From Acidobacteriota bacterium (lineage in GTDB: Bacteria; Acidobacteriota; Thermoanaerobaculia; Gp7-AA8): a stretch of 64,000 bases of DNA. The position numbers were made by a program, and so were the translations under genes. Shown piece by piece: positions 34,454-42,622 of this stretch; the first letter of the stretch is position 1, and each line of letters begins with the position of its first letter. The DNA is taken from the NCBI GenBank assembly GCA_021781455.1, contig JAJXWV010000007.1:1-64000 (forward strand), given 5' to 3'. The notes below the pieces were generated by a model. It had not been told where the DNA came from, did no database searches, and worked only from the letters and a program-made list of their open reading frames with translations.

Positions 34454-34708
34454 TTCACCACAGAGAGCACAGCGCAGGCTCGCGAGGCTCGGCCGCAACC
34501 GAAGGCTGCCTCATAGGTCCCCTCGCCCGGCGCGGATCAGTTCCGCGAGGTTGTTCGTCGGGGAGCACGGGCGCGAGGGGACCGGTCGTCCTTGTCGTTC
34601 GTGAGAGGAAATCTTCCCGTGGCGCACAAAAACTTCGAGTTAGTAGCACAGAGCTTCACGCAGGTTCTCGGTTCGTGTCTCTGTGCTCTTTGTGTTCTCT
34701 GTGGTGAA
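34454..34708. mobile_element. 255-bp element with CACAGAG terminal inverted repeats (copy 1)
   Basis: It starts TTCACCACAGAG and ends CTCTGTGGTGAA. An inner stem GGTCCCCTCGCCC pairs with GGGCGCGAGGGGACC, and the right half carries AGGAAATCTTC and AAACTTCGAG. A second copy at 47474-47716 shares these blocks in the same order, so this is a repeated element. No transposase is encoded, so it is MITE-like or a structured RNA. I see no gene in 34411-34804. Confidence 0.85.
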
Positions 34709-34755
34709 TTCGGTCCGGGTGATCGACCGGCCGAATGTTCCGTGAATACCGAATA

Positions 34756-34784
34756 TTGACCGTCCGCAAGGTGTTCACTACACT
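34756..34784 (+). promoter_or_regulatory. Sigma70-type promoter of tRNA-Cys
   Basis: TTGACC at 34756-34761, a 17-nt spacer and TACACT at 34779-34784, about 20 nt before the tRNA. The 11 bases GAATATTGACC are also found at the 35816 promoter. Confidence 0.85.
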
Positions 34785-34804
34785 CGCGGTCCCGCCGCCC
34801 GGAC

Positions 34805-34879
<75 letters not shown>

Positions 34880-34892
34880 TCATTTCCCCACA

Positions 34893-35786
34893 ATGAACAT
34901 CGCCCTTCCCAAGGACTTCTCGTTCGAGTCGACGGTCGTCTCGCACGGCTGGTACCTGCTGGCGCCGTACCGCTGGTCGCGCGAAGAATGCGTCCTGCGC
35001 AGGCCCGAGGTCCTCGGGCGCAGCGTCGTCGACCTCGAGATCGCCCAGACGGACGGGCAGCTGCAGGTGGCCGGCCGGATTCCTGCCGCGTCTGAAAAGA
35101 CTCTGCGCTGCAAGCTCGGGCGGATGTTCCAGCTCGATCTGGAGATGTCGGAATTCCTCTCCATTGCGTCCTTGTCGCCGTCCCACGCCTGGGTCGTCGA
35201 AGCGCGATTCGGGCGGCTGCTCTGCGGCAGCACGCTTTTCGAAGACATCGTGAAGATCATCGCCACCACGAACACCACCTGGCGGCAGACGATGCGGATG
35301 ACCGAGTTCCTCGTCGAAAAGTGCGGCCGGCGCTCGAGGAGCGGGAGGGCCGCGTTTCCGGAGCCTGCCGACATCGTCCGCTTCTCCGTCGACGAACTGA
35401 AGGATGACTGCCGCATGGGTTACCGCGCCCGGTACGTGCACCAGCTCGCGAGCGGATCGCTCGACGGCACGATCGATCTGGCGCGAGTCTCCGATCCAGC
35501 ACAGTCGACCGAAGAGTTGTTCAAGAGCTACCGTACGCTGCCGGGTATCGGGCCTTACGGCGCCGCGCATCTTCTGGCCATGGACGGCCGTCACGATTTC
35601 ATCGCCGTCGACAGCGAGTTCCGCCGCTTCGTTCGCGACCGCTACCACAACGGAAGAGCGGTCAGCGACCGCGCCATGCTGCGCCGTTACGCTCGCTGGG
35701 GACGCTGGAAATACCTCGCATACTGGTCGGAGCTCTGGAGCTCGGTGGCCGAGCGCTTGCAGCCACTGGAGGACGAGGACAAATAG
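34893..35786 (+). CDS. HhH-GPD DNA glycosylase (AlkA/OGG-like)
   Basis: A 297-residue base-excision glycosylase. The helix-hairpin-helix TLPGIGPYGAAHLL is at 215-228 and the catalytic Asp240 lies in FIAVDSEF. There is no Lys at the bifunctional lyase position before the Asp, so a monofunctional AlkA-type enzyme is more likely than OGG1, but the substrate is uncertain. The N-terminal half is a beta-rich lead domain. It begins 13 nt after tRNA-Cys. Confidence 0.85.
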   Translation: MNIALPKDFSFESTVVSHGWYLLAPYRWSREECVLRRPEVLGRSVVDLEIAQTDGQLQVAGRIPAASEKTLRCKLGRMFQLDLEMSEFLSIASLSPSHAWVVEARFGRLLCGSTLFEDIVKIIATTNTTWRQTMRMTEFLVEKCGRRSRSGRAAFPEPADIVRFSVDELKDDCRMGYRARYVHQLASGSLDGTIDLARVSDPAQSTEELFKSYRTLPGIGPYGAAHLLAMDGRHDFIAVDSEFRRFVRDRYHNGRAVSDRAMLRRYARWGRWKYLAYWSELWSSVAERLQPLEDEDK

Positions 35787-35815
35787 TGTACGCCCCCGGG
35801 GCGAGCTTCGGAATA

Positions 35816-35844
35816 TTGACCTCGAGGCACTCCGTTTGGATAAT
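35816..35844 (+). promoter_or_regulatory. Sigma70-type promoter
   Basis: TTGACC (35816-35821), a 17-nt spacer and GATAAT (35839-35844). It drives the small gene that starts at GTG 35915 with a leader of about 65 nt, and perhaps rlmN. It shares GAATATTGACC with the tRNA-Cys promoter. Confidence 0.85.
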
Positions 35845-35914
35845 GGAGTCCACGGCACGTAAAACATAAGTGCTTGTATTTTCAGTCGTTTACGTGCACG
35901 ACTGGGGAGCCCAC

Positions 35915-36253
35915 GTGAACGATCGAATCAAGCAGCTTCTCCGTGAGTTGGGAACGGCGATCAACGAGTCGATCTCGAGCTCCGAAGACGTCAGCCGGCA
36001 CATTCAGAGAATCCGCGACGAGGGCTACGACCTCTACGTCGTCCTCGACGCCACCATCGGGTTGAACAAGCAGGGTGAGGAACCGGAAACGCGCGAGCCC
36101 GCGGGAGTGGTCGCAGGCGTGTCGGACCGAGAGGTGCAGTTCCGAATCAATGTGAATGACCTCGCTCTTCTTCGCTCGATCGGCATCGATCCGACGCGGA
36201 AAGTGAAGACGGCCCGCCGCGTCGAGCCGCTTCGGCAAAGCAATGATGAGTGA
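35915..36253 (+). CDS. Small protein of unknown function
   Basis: A 112-residue protein; GTG 35915 has GGGGAG upstream and is preferred over GTG 35870, which lies only 25 nt after the -10. It opens with a helical NDRIKQLLRELGTAINESI, then a beta-like YDLYVVLDATIG and VQFRINVNDLALLRSIGI. No known motif. It precedes rlmN by 18 nt and probably shares its promoter. Confidence 0.7.
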   Translation: MNDRIKQLLRELGTAINESISSSEDVSRHIQRIRDEGYDLYVVLDATIGLNKQGEEPETREPAGVVAGVSDREVQFRINVNDLALLRSIGIDPTRKVKTARRVEPLRQSNDE

Positions 36254-36271
36254 CACCGCCTGTCATCCCGG

Positions 36272-37339
36272 ATGTTGAACCTTTACGACCTTACCCCTGC
36301 GCAACTCGAGCGGGCGTTGACGGAGATCGTTTCCCCACCGTTCCGCATCCGGCAGATCGAAGAGTGGCTGCACGTCCGCGGCGCCGACACCTTCGACTCG
36401 ATGACGAACCTGCCGCGGGATCTTCGCACCCGGCTGGCGGAGCGTTTCGCGATCGCCTTCCCGCAGGTCGTCGAGGTGACGCCGCCGGCGCCGGACGGAA
36501 GTCGCAAGTATCTGTTCAGCCTCCCGGATGCAAATCGCATCGAGGCCGTCTACATGCCGATGGGCGAGCGGACGAGCGTCTGCCTCTCGTCGCAGGCCGG
36601 ATGCGCCGTCGGCTGCACGTTCTGTGTGACCGGCTTCTTCGGTGCCGGTCGGAATCTCACTCCGTCCGAAATCCTCGGGCAGTTCTTCGCGATCCAGCGC
36701 GAGCACAAGATCGCATTCGAGCAGACGAACATCGTGTTCATGGGCATGGGCGAGCCGCTGCTGAACTTCGAGAACGTCGTGGCCTCGCTGGATGTCTTCT
36801 TTCGGAGCATCGCGCCGAAGCGGATCACGCTGTCGACCGCGGGGATCATTCCGGGCATCGATCAGCTGGCGACGCTGCCGCGGCGGCCGAATCTTGCGGT
36901 GTCGATCAACGCTCCCGACCGGAAGCGCCGCGAGGAGATCATGCCGATCACCAGGAAGTACCCGCTCGACGAGCTGATGATGGCGCTCCGCCGCTTTCCG
37001 CTGGAAAAGGGACGCGACCTCACCATCGAGTACGTGCTGCTCGCCGGCTACAACGATTCGACGGCCGATGCGGCGCAGCTGGCCAGGCTCATTCGCGGCC
37101 TCCAGTGCAAGGTCAACGCGATCCCGCTCAATCCCGATCCGAAACTGCCGCAGTGGATGCTTCGGCCGTCGGAGGAGGCCATCGACGCATTCGTGGAGGC
37201 TCTCGTCGAACGCGGCGTGCGCGTGACGGTGAGGCGGTCGAAGGGACGCGACATCGCCGCGGCCTGCGGTCAGCTGCGAGGAAAGAGCGAGCCGTTGCCG
37301 CGCCACAAATCGGCACCGGTGCACGGCCGCCACGCCTGA
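36272..37339 (+). CDS. rlmN: Dual-specificity RNA methyltransferase RlmN
   Basis: A 355-residue radical-SAM enzyme that makes C2-methyladenosine in 23S rRNA (A2503) and some tRNAs. The Fe-S cluster cysteines are C111-x3-C115-x2-C118 (CAVGCTFC), preceded by VCLSSQAG. The C-terminal methyl-carrying Cys is in DIAAACGQL. The N-terminal HhH-like domain is present. Length is normal. Confidence 0.96.
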   Translation: MLNLYDLTPAQLERALTEIVSPPFRIRQIEEWLHVRGADTFDSMTNLPRDLRTRLAERFAIAFPQVVEVTPPAPDGSRKYLFSLPDANRIEAVYMPMGERTSVCLSSQAGCAVGCTFCVTGFFGAGRNLTPSEILGQFFAIQREHKIAFEQTNIVFMGMGEPLLNFENVVASLDVFFRSIAPKRITLSTAGIIPGIDQLATLPRRPNLAVSINAPDRKRREEIMPITRKYPLDELMMALRRFPLEKGRDLTIEYVLLAGYNDSTADAAQLARLIRGLQCKVNAIPLNPDPKLPQWMLRPSEEAIDAFVEALVERGVRVTVRRSKGRDIAAACGQLRGKSEPLPRHKSAPVHGRHA

Positions 37340-37353
37340 GGTTCGGTCTCGCC

Positions 37354-37908
37354 TCAGGCGATCGCGAACTCGCGGACCGGCGTGTGGATGGCGCCTTTCG
37401 GGTTCAGCTGGCTCGAGTAGAGCGTCAGCCGGTCGACCTTGAACAGCGGCGATTCGAACTTGCCGAACGTCGACTGGTAGATCTCCAGGCACGCGGGCGG
37501 CCATTTGTCTCGAAGGCGGCACAGCGTGAGATGCGGTCTGAAGTCGGCGCCGTCGAGCGCCACGCCCGCAGCCGTGACTGCCGCTCTGACCACGGCGGCC
37601 ACTGCATTGAATCTTTCGTCCGGCGTAACGCCCACCCACGCCACGCGCGCGTTTCGTGAATTAGGAAAGAAACCGCATCCGCGCAATTGGGCGTCGAACG
37701 CATGGATCCCGCGCAGGCGCGTTTCGACGGTGCAGGCCAGCTTCGGGATCAGCCCTTCGTCCTGTTCGCCGAGGAACGCGAAGGTGAGGTGCTGCGATTC
37801 GGGACGCACCCATGAGCACGGCGGAAGGCGCGTTTTCACGCGGGCCACGCGTTCGTTGAGGCCGCAGAGCACGTCCGGCGGAAACGTCGTGGCGAGGAAG
37901 AGCCGCAT
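37354..37908 (-). CDS. thpR: RNA 2',3'-cyclic phosphodiesterase ThpR
   Basis: A 184-residue 2H phosphoesterase (LigT family) that opens 2',3'-cyclic phosphates on RNA. Both H-x-T/S motifs are present: HLTFAFLG and HLTLCRL. The start MRLFLATTFPP is typical. Convergent with rlmN over a 14-nt gap. A TACAAT hexamer lies 24 nt upstream of the ATG. Confidence 0.92.
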   Translation of the reverse strand: MRLFLATTFPPDVLCGLNERVARVKTRLPPCSWVRPESQHLTFAFLGEQDEGLIPKLACTVETRLRGIHAFDAQLRGCGFFPNSRNARVAWVGVTPDERFNAVAAVVRAAVTAAGVALDGADFRPHLTLCRLRDKWPPACLEIYQSTFGKFESPLFKVDRLTLYSSQLNPKGAIHTPVREFAIA

Positions 37909-37996
37909 GGGATCGCTTTTTGGACCGCCGCGGATTGTACCGCGGGAGCGGCGCAGCGCTCAGTGCGTTAGAACCGGGGCGCGCATCGCAGTGTGT

Positions 37997-38110
37997 GAAG
38001 CGCGGCAAAGAGTCTCTTACCGGGACGATTTGCAGGGTTGAGACTCTTCGCCACGCTACGCCGCTCCACCCAACCACCCTTTCCCGCGGCTCCGCCGGCT
38101 CAGAGCGATG
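37997..38110. repeat. 114-bp repeated element (copy 1; copy 2 at 51941)
   Basis: This shares blocks with the 51941-52087 element: AGACTCTTCGCC-CGCT-CGCCGCTCCACCC and CGCGGCTCCGCCGGCTCAGAG. The segment with TCTCTTACCGGGACGAT is inverted here relative to that copy (CGTCCCGGTGAGAGA). It lies in the thpR/lyase gap (37909-38119), which has no gene. Confidence 0.78.
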
Positions 38111-38119
38111 CAGGCGCGC

Positions 38120-39526
38120 CTAACCCTCTCTGTCGGCCTGGCCGGCCAGAAACTCCGGCGTGAAGATCCGCGCGATCTCTTCGTCGCTGAGGATCTTCTT
38201 CTCCCGCAGGAGCTGCGGAATGGGCGTGCCGCTCTTCGCCGACTCCTTGGCGATCTCCGCCGCTCGGGCGTAGCCGATGATCGGGTTGAGCGCCGTCGCC
38301 AGCGAAGGCGAGCTGATGTAGTACGCCTCGCAGCGCGCGCGATCGGCCGTAATGCCGCGGACGCACTTCTCGATGAACACCGGCAGGTAGTTCTTCAGGA
38401 TGTCGATCGAGAACGTGATCTCGAAAGCCATCAGCGGCATCATCACGTTGAGGTCGAGCTGTCCGGCCTGGGATGCGTACGCGATGGCCGTGTCGCCGCC
38501 GATGACGTGAAACAGGACCTGGTTCATGGCCTCGAGCATCGACGGGTTCACTTTGCCCGGCATGATCGACGAGCCGGGTTGCACCGCCGGAAGGGCGATC
38601 TCGGCCAGGCCGGTGTGCGGTCCCGAGGCCAGAAGGCGAAGATCGTTGGTGATGCGCGTGAGCTCCAGCGCCAGGTTCCGCAGCGCCGCGGACGTACCGA
38701 CGACGGGCAGCTGCGACTGCATGGCCTCGCGCAGGTCGTCGGTGGGCACGAGATCGAGGCGCGTCGCTTCCCGGAGGTACTTGACGATCGTGAAACGGTA
38801 GCCGGCCGGGGCGTTGATGCCGGTGCCGGCGGCGGTGCCGCCGATGCCGAGGACGCGCAGCTCGCTGGCCGAATCGCGCAGAAGCCTCGTCGCGCGGCCA
38901 ACCGCCGCGCCATAGGCGTGGAATTCCTGGCCGAGCGTCACCGGTACCGCATCCTGGAGGTGGGTGCGGCCGGACTTGATCACGTCGGCGAACTCGTCGC
39001 CCTTGGCGTGAAAGGCAGAGGCGAGCGCGTCGAGCTCCGGCGCCAACTCGCCCAGGAGCATCAGAGTGGCGATGCGGATGGCCGTCGGAAAGACGTCATT
39101 CGTCGACTGCGACATGTTCACGTGGTCGTTGGGATGGACCGGCTTGTACTCGCCCGTCTTTCCCCCGAGCGACACGTTGGCCAGGTTGGCGATGACCTCG
39201 TTGCAGTTCATGTTGAACGAAGTTCCCGCTCCGGCCTGAAAGACGTCGACGACGAACTGGTCGCGGTATCTCGCTTCATCGTGCAGGATCTGGTCGCAGG
39301 CGCGGACGATGGCCGCCGCGATGGGCGGGTCCATGGCGCGCAGCTCGGCGTTCGCCAGCGCCGCCGCTTTCTTGAGGAAGATGAACGAGCGGATGAAGAC
39401 CGGGTGCTCGCGCAGGCCGCTGATCGGGTAGTTCTCGACGGCACGCTGCGTCTGAGCGCCGTAGAGGGCATCGGCCGGGACAAGGACGTCGCCGAGGGTG
39501 TCGCGTTCGGTTCGGTTGCTGCTCAT
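38120..39526 (-). CDS. Aspartate ammonia-lyase / class II fumarase family protein
   Basis: A 468-residue lyase of the aspartase/fumarase superfamily with the signature GSSIMPGKVNP and conserved GRTHLQDAVP and HPNDHVNMSQS segments. It mixes features: QAGAGTSFNMNCNEVIAN is aspartase-like, while HVNMSQSTND and GRTHLQ are closer to FumC. A class I fumarase is encoded just upstream on the same strand, so an aspartase role feeding fumarate is attractive, but the class II fumarase reading cannot be excluded. Length fits both. Confidence 0.88.
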   Translation of the reverse strand: MSSNRTERDTLGDVLVPADALYGAQTQRAVENYPISGLREHPVFIRSFIFLKKAAALANAELRAMDPPIAAAIVRACDQILHDEARYRDQFVVDVFQAGAGTSFNMNCNEVIANLANVSLGGKTGEYKPVHPNDHVNMSQSTNDVFPTAIRIATLMLLGELAPELDALASAFHAKGDEFADVIKSGRTHLQDAVPVTLGQEFHAYGAAVGRATRLLRDSASELRVLGIGGTAAGTGINAPAGYRFTIVKYLREATRLDLVPTDDLREAMQSQLPVVGTSAALRNLALELTRITNDLRLLASGPHTGLAEIALPAVQPGSSIMPGKVNPSMLEAMNQVLFHVIGGDTAIAYASQAGQLDLNVMMPLMAFEITFSIDILKNYLPVFIEKCVRGITADRARCEAYYISSPSLATALNPIIGYARAAEIAKESAKSGTPIPQLLREKKILSDEEIARIFTPEFLAGQADREG

Positions 39527-39548
39527 GCCGCTAACGCTAGCTGAAACC

Positions 39549-39631
39549 AGCGGGCAGCGGGTAGCGGGTAGGAGGACGAAGCGGGCAGCGGCACGGAGAG
39601 CCTGCCCGCTGCTCGCTACACGCCACCCGCT
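39549..39631. repeat. Word array with AGCGGGTAGCGGGTAG / CCCGCTACCCGCT
   Basis: Short array of AGCGGGCAGCGGGTAGCGG words, with inverted CCCGCTGCTCGCTACACGCCACCCGC at the other end. It lies between the lyase gene and the fumarase beta gene. The same word, more regular, occurs at 49583-49679. Confidence 0.75.
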
Positions 39632-40207
39632 TTAAGAGGCCCGCAGTGCGTCGAGCTTCCGGGTCGACTCCTCCAGCACCTGCTTGTGGAGCGACTGGCC
39701 GTGGGCGTCCATCGTCACGATGGCCATGAAGTCCTCGACCCAGAGGTGCCAGATGGCCTCGGGCGAGCCGAGATCCATCCAGTCGACGCCGTCGACACGC
39801 TTGATCGAGTTCGCGCAGACCTGGGCCGCTCCGCCGATGGCGTGCAGATAGACCGCGCCGTAATCCTTGCACGCGGCCAGCGTCTTTTCGAACATGCCGC
39901 CCTTGCCGATGACGCCGCGGATCTTGTAGTCGCGCATCACTTCCCACTGATAGGGCTCTTCGCGAGAGCTCGTGGTAGGGCCGGCGGCCTTACAGACCCA
40001 CTTTTCGCCTTCCTTCACCATGACCGGGCCGCAGTGGTAGATGATCTGGCCGTTGAGGTCGACCGGCGGCTTCACGCCGGTGTGGATCCGGTGATGAACG
40101 GCATCGCGGCCGGTGTAGAGGCGCCCGGAGAGCAGGACCGTGTCGCCGACGTGCAGCGAGCGGATGGTTTTTTCGTCGATGGGGGTGGTTAGTTTTACGA
40201 GTGCCAT
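39632..40207 (-). CDS. Class I fumarase, beta (C-terminal) subunit
   Basis: A 191-residue protein equal to the C-terminal domain of Fe-S fumarases and L(+)-tartrate dehydratase beta. LHVGDTVLLSGRLYTGRDAVHHRI and the TSSREEP and IGKGGM segments are family signatures. It should assemble with the alpha subunit encoded at 40748-41659, but a third gene and two word arrays lie between them. The ATG has GAAGGACC upstream. Confidence 0.92.
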   Translation of the reverse strand: MALVKLTTPIDEKTIRSLHVGDTVLLSGRLYTGRDAVHHRIHTGVKPPVDLNGQIIYHCGPVMVKEGEKWVCKAAGPTTSSREEPYQWEVMRDYKIRGVIGKGGMFEKTLAACKDYGAVYLHAIGGAAQVCANSIKRVDGVDWMDLGSPEAIWHLWVEDFMAIVTMDAHGQSLHKQVLEESTRKLDALRAS

Positions 40208-40232
40208 TGGGTCCTTCTTGAGTTGTGGTTGC

Positions 40233-40293
40233 TAGTTCCTGGTTCCTGGTTCCTGGTTCCTGGTTCCTGGTTCCTGGTTCCTCGGTTCCTCGG
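40233..40293. repeat. Tandem GGTTCCTGGTTCC array, left flank of the four-helix-bundle gene
   Basis: Seven GGTTCCT words in one direction (with two GGTTCCTC variants at the inner end). It is inverted relative to the array at 40701-40749, so the 40303-40689 gene lies between oppositely oriented arrays. The same word fills the gap before pccB at 21510. Confidence 0.88.
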
Positions 40294-40302
40294 TGTTTTC
40301 GG

Positions 40303-40689
40303 TTAGGGGCGAGGGGTTGCGTACTCATGCGAGTCACGTTCGACGTATCGCATCAGTGAATCGAGTCCTTTGCCGATGCTCTTGATCTCACCCAGGATTG
40401 CCGCGGCCTGAGAATCGAGGAAACCGAGGCGTGTTGCGAGTTCGAGCTGCGTTTCCACTTCGAAGGCGGACCCGAGAGCGTTCTCGAGAAAATGAAACGT
40501 CTGCTTGTGGGTCTTACGGCCGTACCCCTCAGCGATGTTGCTCGAGATCGAAACGGAAGCACGTCTTAGTTGCTGCGCGAGCCCGTATTGCTCTCGCTTC
40601 GGAAAGGCCTCCGTCAATTCATAAACGCGCACCGCGATATCCATGGCCATCTGCCAAACCTGAAGATCGCGATACGAAGCTTTAGTCAC
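40303..40689 (-). CDS. Four-helix-bundle protein (23S rRNA intervening-sequence protein family)
   Basis: A 128-residue protein of the S23/four-helix-bundle family: YRDLQVWQMAMDIAVRVYELTEAFP, LAQQLRRASVSISSNIAEGYGR and a helical C-terminus. Members are often encoded in rRNA intervening sequences or next to repeats and have no known enzymatic role. Here the gene splits the class I fumarase alpha and beta genes and is flanked on both sides by inverted GGTTCC arrays, which looks like an inserted cassette. Confidence 0.9.
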   Translation of the reverse strand: MTKASYRDLQVWQMAMDIAVRVYELTEAFPKREQYGLAQQLRRASVSISSNIAEGYGRKTHKQTFHFLENALGSAFEVETQLELATRLGFLDSQAAAILGEIKSIGKGLDSLMRYVERDSHEYATPRP

Positions 40690-40700
40690 AGAAAAACTCC

Positions 40701-40749
40701 GAACCCGAGGAACCGAGGAACCCGAGGAACCCGAGGAACCCGAGGAACT
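40701..40749. repeat. Tandem GAGGAACC array, right flank of the four-helix-bundle gene
   Basis: Five GAGGAACC words, in opposite orientation to the 40233-40293 array. Its last bases touch the stop codon of the fumarase alpha gene (CTA at 40748-40750). Confidence 0.88.
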
Positions 40750-41659
40750 AGTACAGCCACTCCGTCACATTACCCTTTGCATCGAGGTTCGCTCCCCGCC
40801 GCCGGTACGCCCAGCACATGTAGGCGACGGAGACGAAGAACGAGGCCGGCAGGCGGTTGCGCTTGCCGATCTTGCAGGTCAGCAGGGTCGTGTTGCCGCC
40901 GAAGCCCATCGGCCCGATGCCGGACTTGTTGGCCTTCTCGATGACGCGCTTCTCCAGATCCGCGAGCACGGGATCGGGATTGGTGTCATCGAGCTCGCGC
41001 AGGAGCTGCTCCTTGGCGTAGGCGTAGCCGGTGCCGCGGTCGCCGCCGATGCAGACGCCGAGGATGCCGGGGCCGCAGCCCTGGCCCTGGGCGTTGAGCA
41101 CGCACTCGAGGATGGCGTTCTCGACGCCTTTGAGGTCGCGGCTGCCGAGCTTCGGATCGGGGAGGGAGTACTGCGCGTTCATGTTCTCGCAGCCGCCGCC
41201 CTTGAGGATCAGCTTCACTTCCGCGTAAGGCTTGCGCCATTGCTGAAAGTGGAAGACCGGGGAGCCGGGTCCCGTGTTGTCGCCGGTGTTCTTGCCGGTG
41301 ACGCTGTCGACGCTGTTCTGGCGGAGGTAGCCCTTGCGGGTGGCCTCGCGAACGGCTTCGGTGGCCGTCTCCTCGAAGTCGAGCTGGTCGTAGCCGACCG
41401 GCGTGTGGACGTAGAAGAGAATCGTGCCGGTGTCCTGGCAGAGGGGCAGGGAGCTGTCGCGGGCCAGGCCGATGTTGCAGCCGATCACGTCGAGAGCGAG
41501 ATCGGCGTTCGATCCCTTCTCCTCGCTCTTGCGCGCCGTGGCGATGGCCCTGACGACGTCGTCGGGCAGGATCGTCGAGGTGCGCCGGATGAGCTCGAGG
41601 ATGCTTTCGAAGAGGACGGTGCGCGGTGTGACTTCGTGCAGAGGTGCTGTGGCAGTCAT
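40748..41659 (-). CDS. Class I fumarase, alpha (N-terminal) subunit
   Basis: A 303-residue 4Fe-4S hydro-lyase subunit. The start at 41659 has GGAG 7 nt upstream; a longer frame to 41704 is open but not needed. The three cluster cysteines are in LCQDTG, GGGCENMN and GCGPGILGVCIGGD. The protein equals the alpha subunit of two-subunit fumarase or tartrate dehydratase. The beta gene is downstream, separated by the four-helix-bundle gene. Fumarate/malate interconversion is the likely reaction. Confidence 0.92.
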   Translation of the reverse strand: MTATAPLHEVTPRTVLFESILELIRRTSTILPDDVVRAIATARKSEEKGSNADLALDVIGCNIGLARDSSLPLCQDTGTILFYVHTPVGYDQLDFEETATEAVREATRKGYLRQNSVDSVTGKNTGDNTGPGSPVFHFQQWRKPYAEVKLILKGGGCENMNAQYSLPDPKLGSRDLKGVENAILECVLNAQGQGCGPGILGVCIGGDRGTGYAYAKEQLLRELDDTNPDPVLADLEKRVIEKANKSGIGPMGFGGNTTLLTCKIGKRNRLPASFFVSVAYMCWAYRRRGANLDAKGNVTEWLY

Positions 41660-41803
41660 TTGTTGCTCCGGCCGGGAGTGTATCGCTGAGGGTCCCGACG
41701 TCAAGGACGGCGATCATGCCGGTGTGGCGCAGACAATCTTGTCTCTCGCCGCGCCGGCAGGAATGCCTGCGCCACACGTGAACCGGCCTAAAATGCCCTC
41801 ACC

Positions 41804-42622
41804 GTGCTCCGCAACAATCTCATGGCCCACCAGGATCCAGTGGATGGTTTCCGCTGGAGGAGTCGCGAGGTCACGCGCATCGAGGGGTTCAGCGACGCCG
41901 TCTTCGGGTTTGCGACGACGCTGCTGATCATCTCGCTCGAGGTGCCGAAGACCTCGACCGAGCTGCTGCTGGCCATGCGCGGCTTCAGCGCGTTCGTGGT
42001 CACGTTCGTGATTCTGGCGGGGATCTGGTACTCCCAGTACACGTTCTTCCGTCGCTACGGTTTGGAGGACCGGGTCACGGTTGTGTTGAACCTCGTCCTG
42101 CTGTTCACTGTGCTCTTCTTCGTTTACCCGCTCAAGTTCCTCTTCGGCGTGATGGTGGTCGATCCGACGCTCAATCACCTGATGGTGGAGACGGCGCACG
42201 GACTGGAAAAAGCGGTTCTCCCGGAGCACCGCGCGCTCATTTTTCTGATCTTCGGCGCCGGGTTCGCGGCAGTGTTCGCCGTCTTTCTCCTGCTGTACCG
42301 GCACGCTTATGCGAAGGCGGACGAGCTCGGCCTCAACGAGTTCGAGAGATACGAGACGCAGCACAGCATCCGGCGGCTATGGACGTCGGTCTCGGTCGGC
42401 GGGATGTACTTCCTCATCGGAGGCATGAACGCGCTTCCGCAGAAGACGCCAGGGCAGAAGCGGGCGGTCGAGATCGTCGGTCTGGTGATCATGGTGCTGT
42501 TCGTGCTGGTGGTGATCCGGATGGTTCGATTGCGCGGTGAGCGACGGGCGCGCAAGCGCGAGTGGCTCGCAAAGTCGGGGCCGGATGCGCCGCCACCGCA
42601 GAATCAGCCCGTGCAGAAGTGA
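41804..42622 (+). CDS. TMEM175-family potassium channel-like protein
   Basis: A 272-residue membrane protein with six hydrophobic helices. RIEGFSDAVFGFATTLLIISLEVP holds the F-S-D motif of TMEM175 channels, whose bacterial forms conduct K+ through a pore lined by helix 1 rather than a P-loop filter. Start is GTG 41804; TAAAAT ends 9 nt upstream and no ribosome site is visible. Convergent with the next gene: the two stop codons abut as TGATCA. Confidence 0.85.
   Translation: MLRNNLMAHQDPVDGFRWRSREVTRIEGFSDAVFGFATTLLIISLEVPKTSTELLLAMRGFSAFVVTFVILAGIWYSQYTFFRRYGLEDRVTVVLNLVLLFTVLFFVYPLKFLFGVMVVDPTLNHLMVETAHGLEKAVLPEHRALIFLIFGAGFAAVFAVFLLLYRHAYAKADELGLNEFERYETQHSIRRLWTSVSVGGMYFLIGGMNALPQKTPGQKRAVEIVGLVIMVLFVLVVIRMVRLRGERRARKREWLAKSGPDAPPPQNQPVQK

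Noticed and set aside
38120-41659. Redundant fumarases (class II and class I side by side)
   Set aside because: The 468-residue protein has mixed aspartase/fumarase features, so redundancy is not shown. I call it a superfamily member and leave the reaction open.
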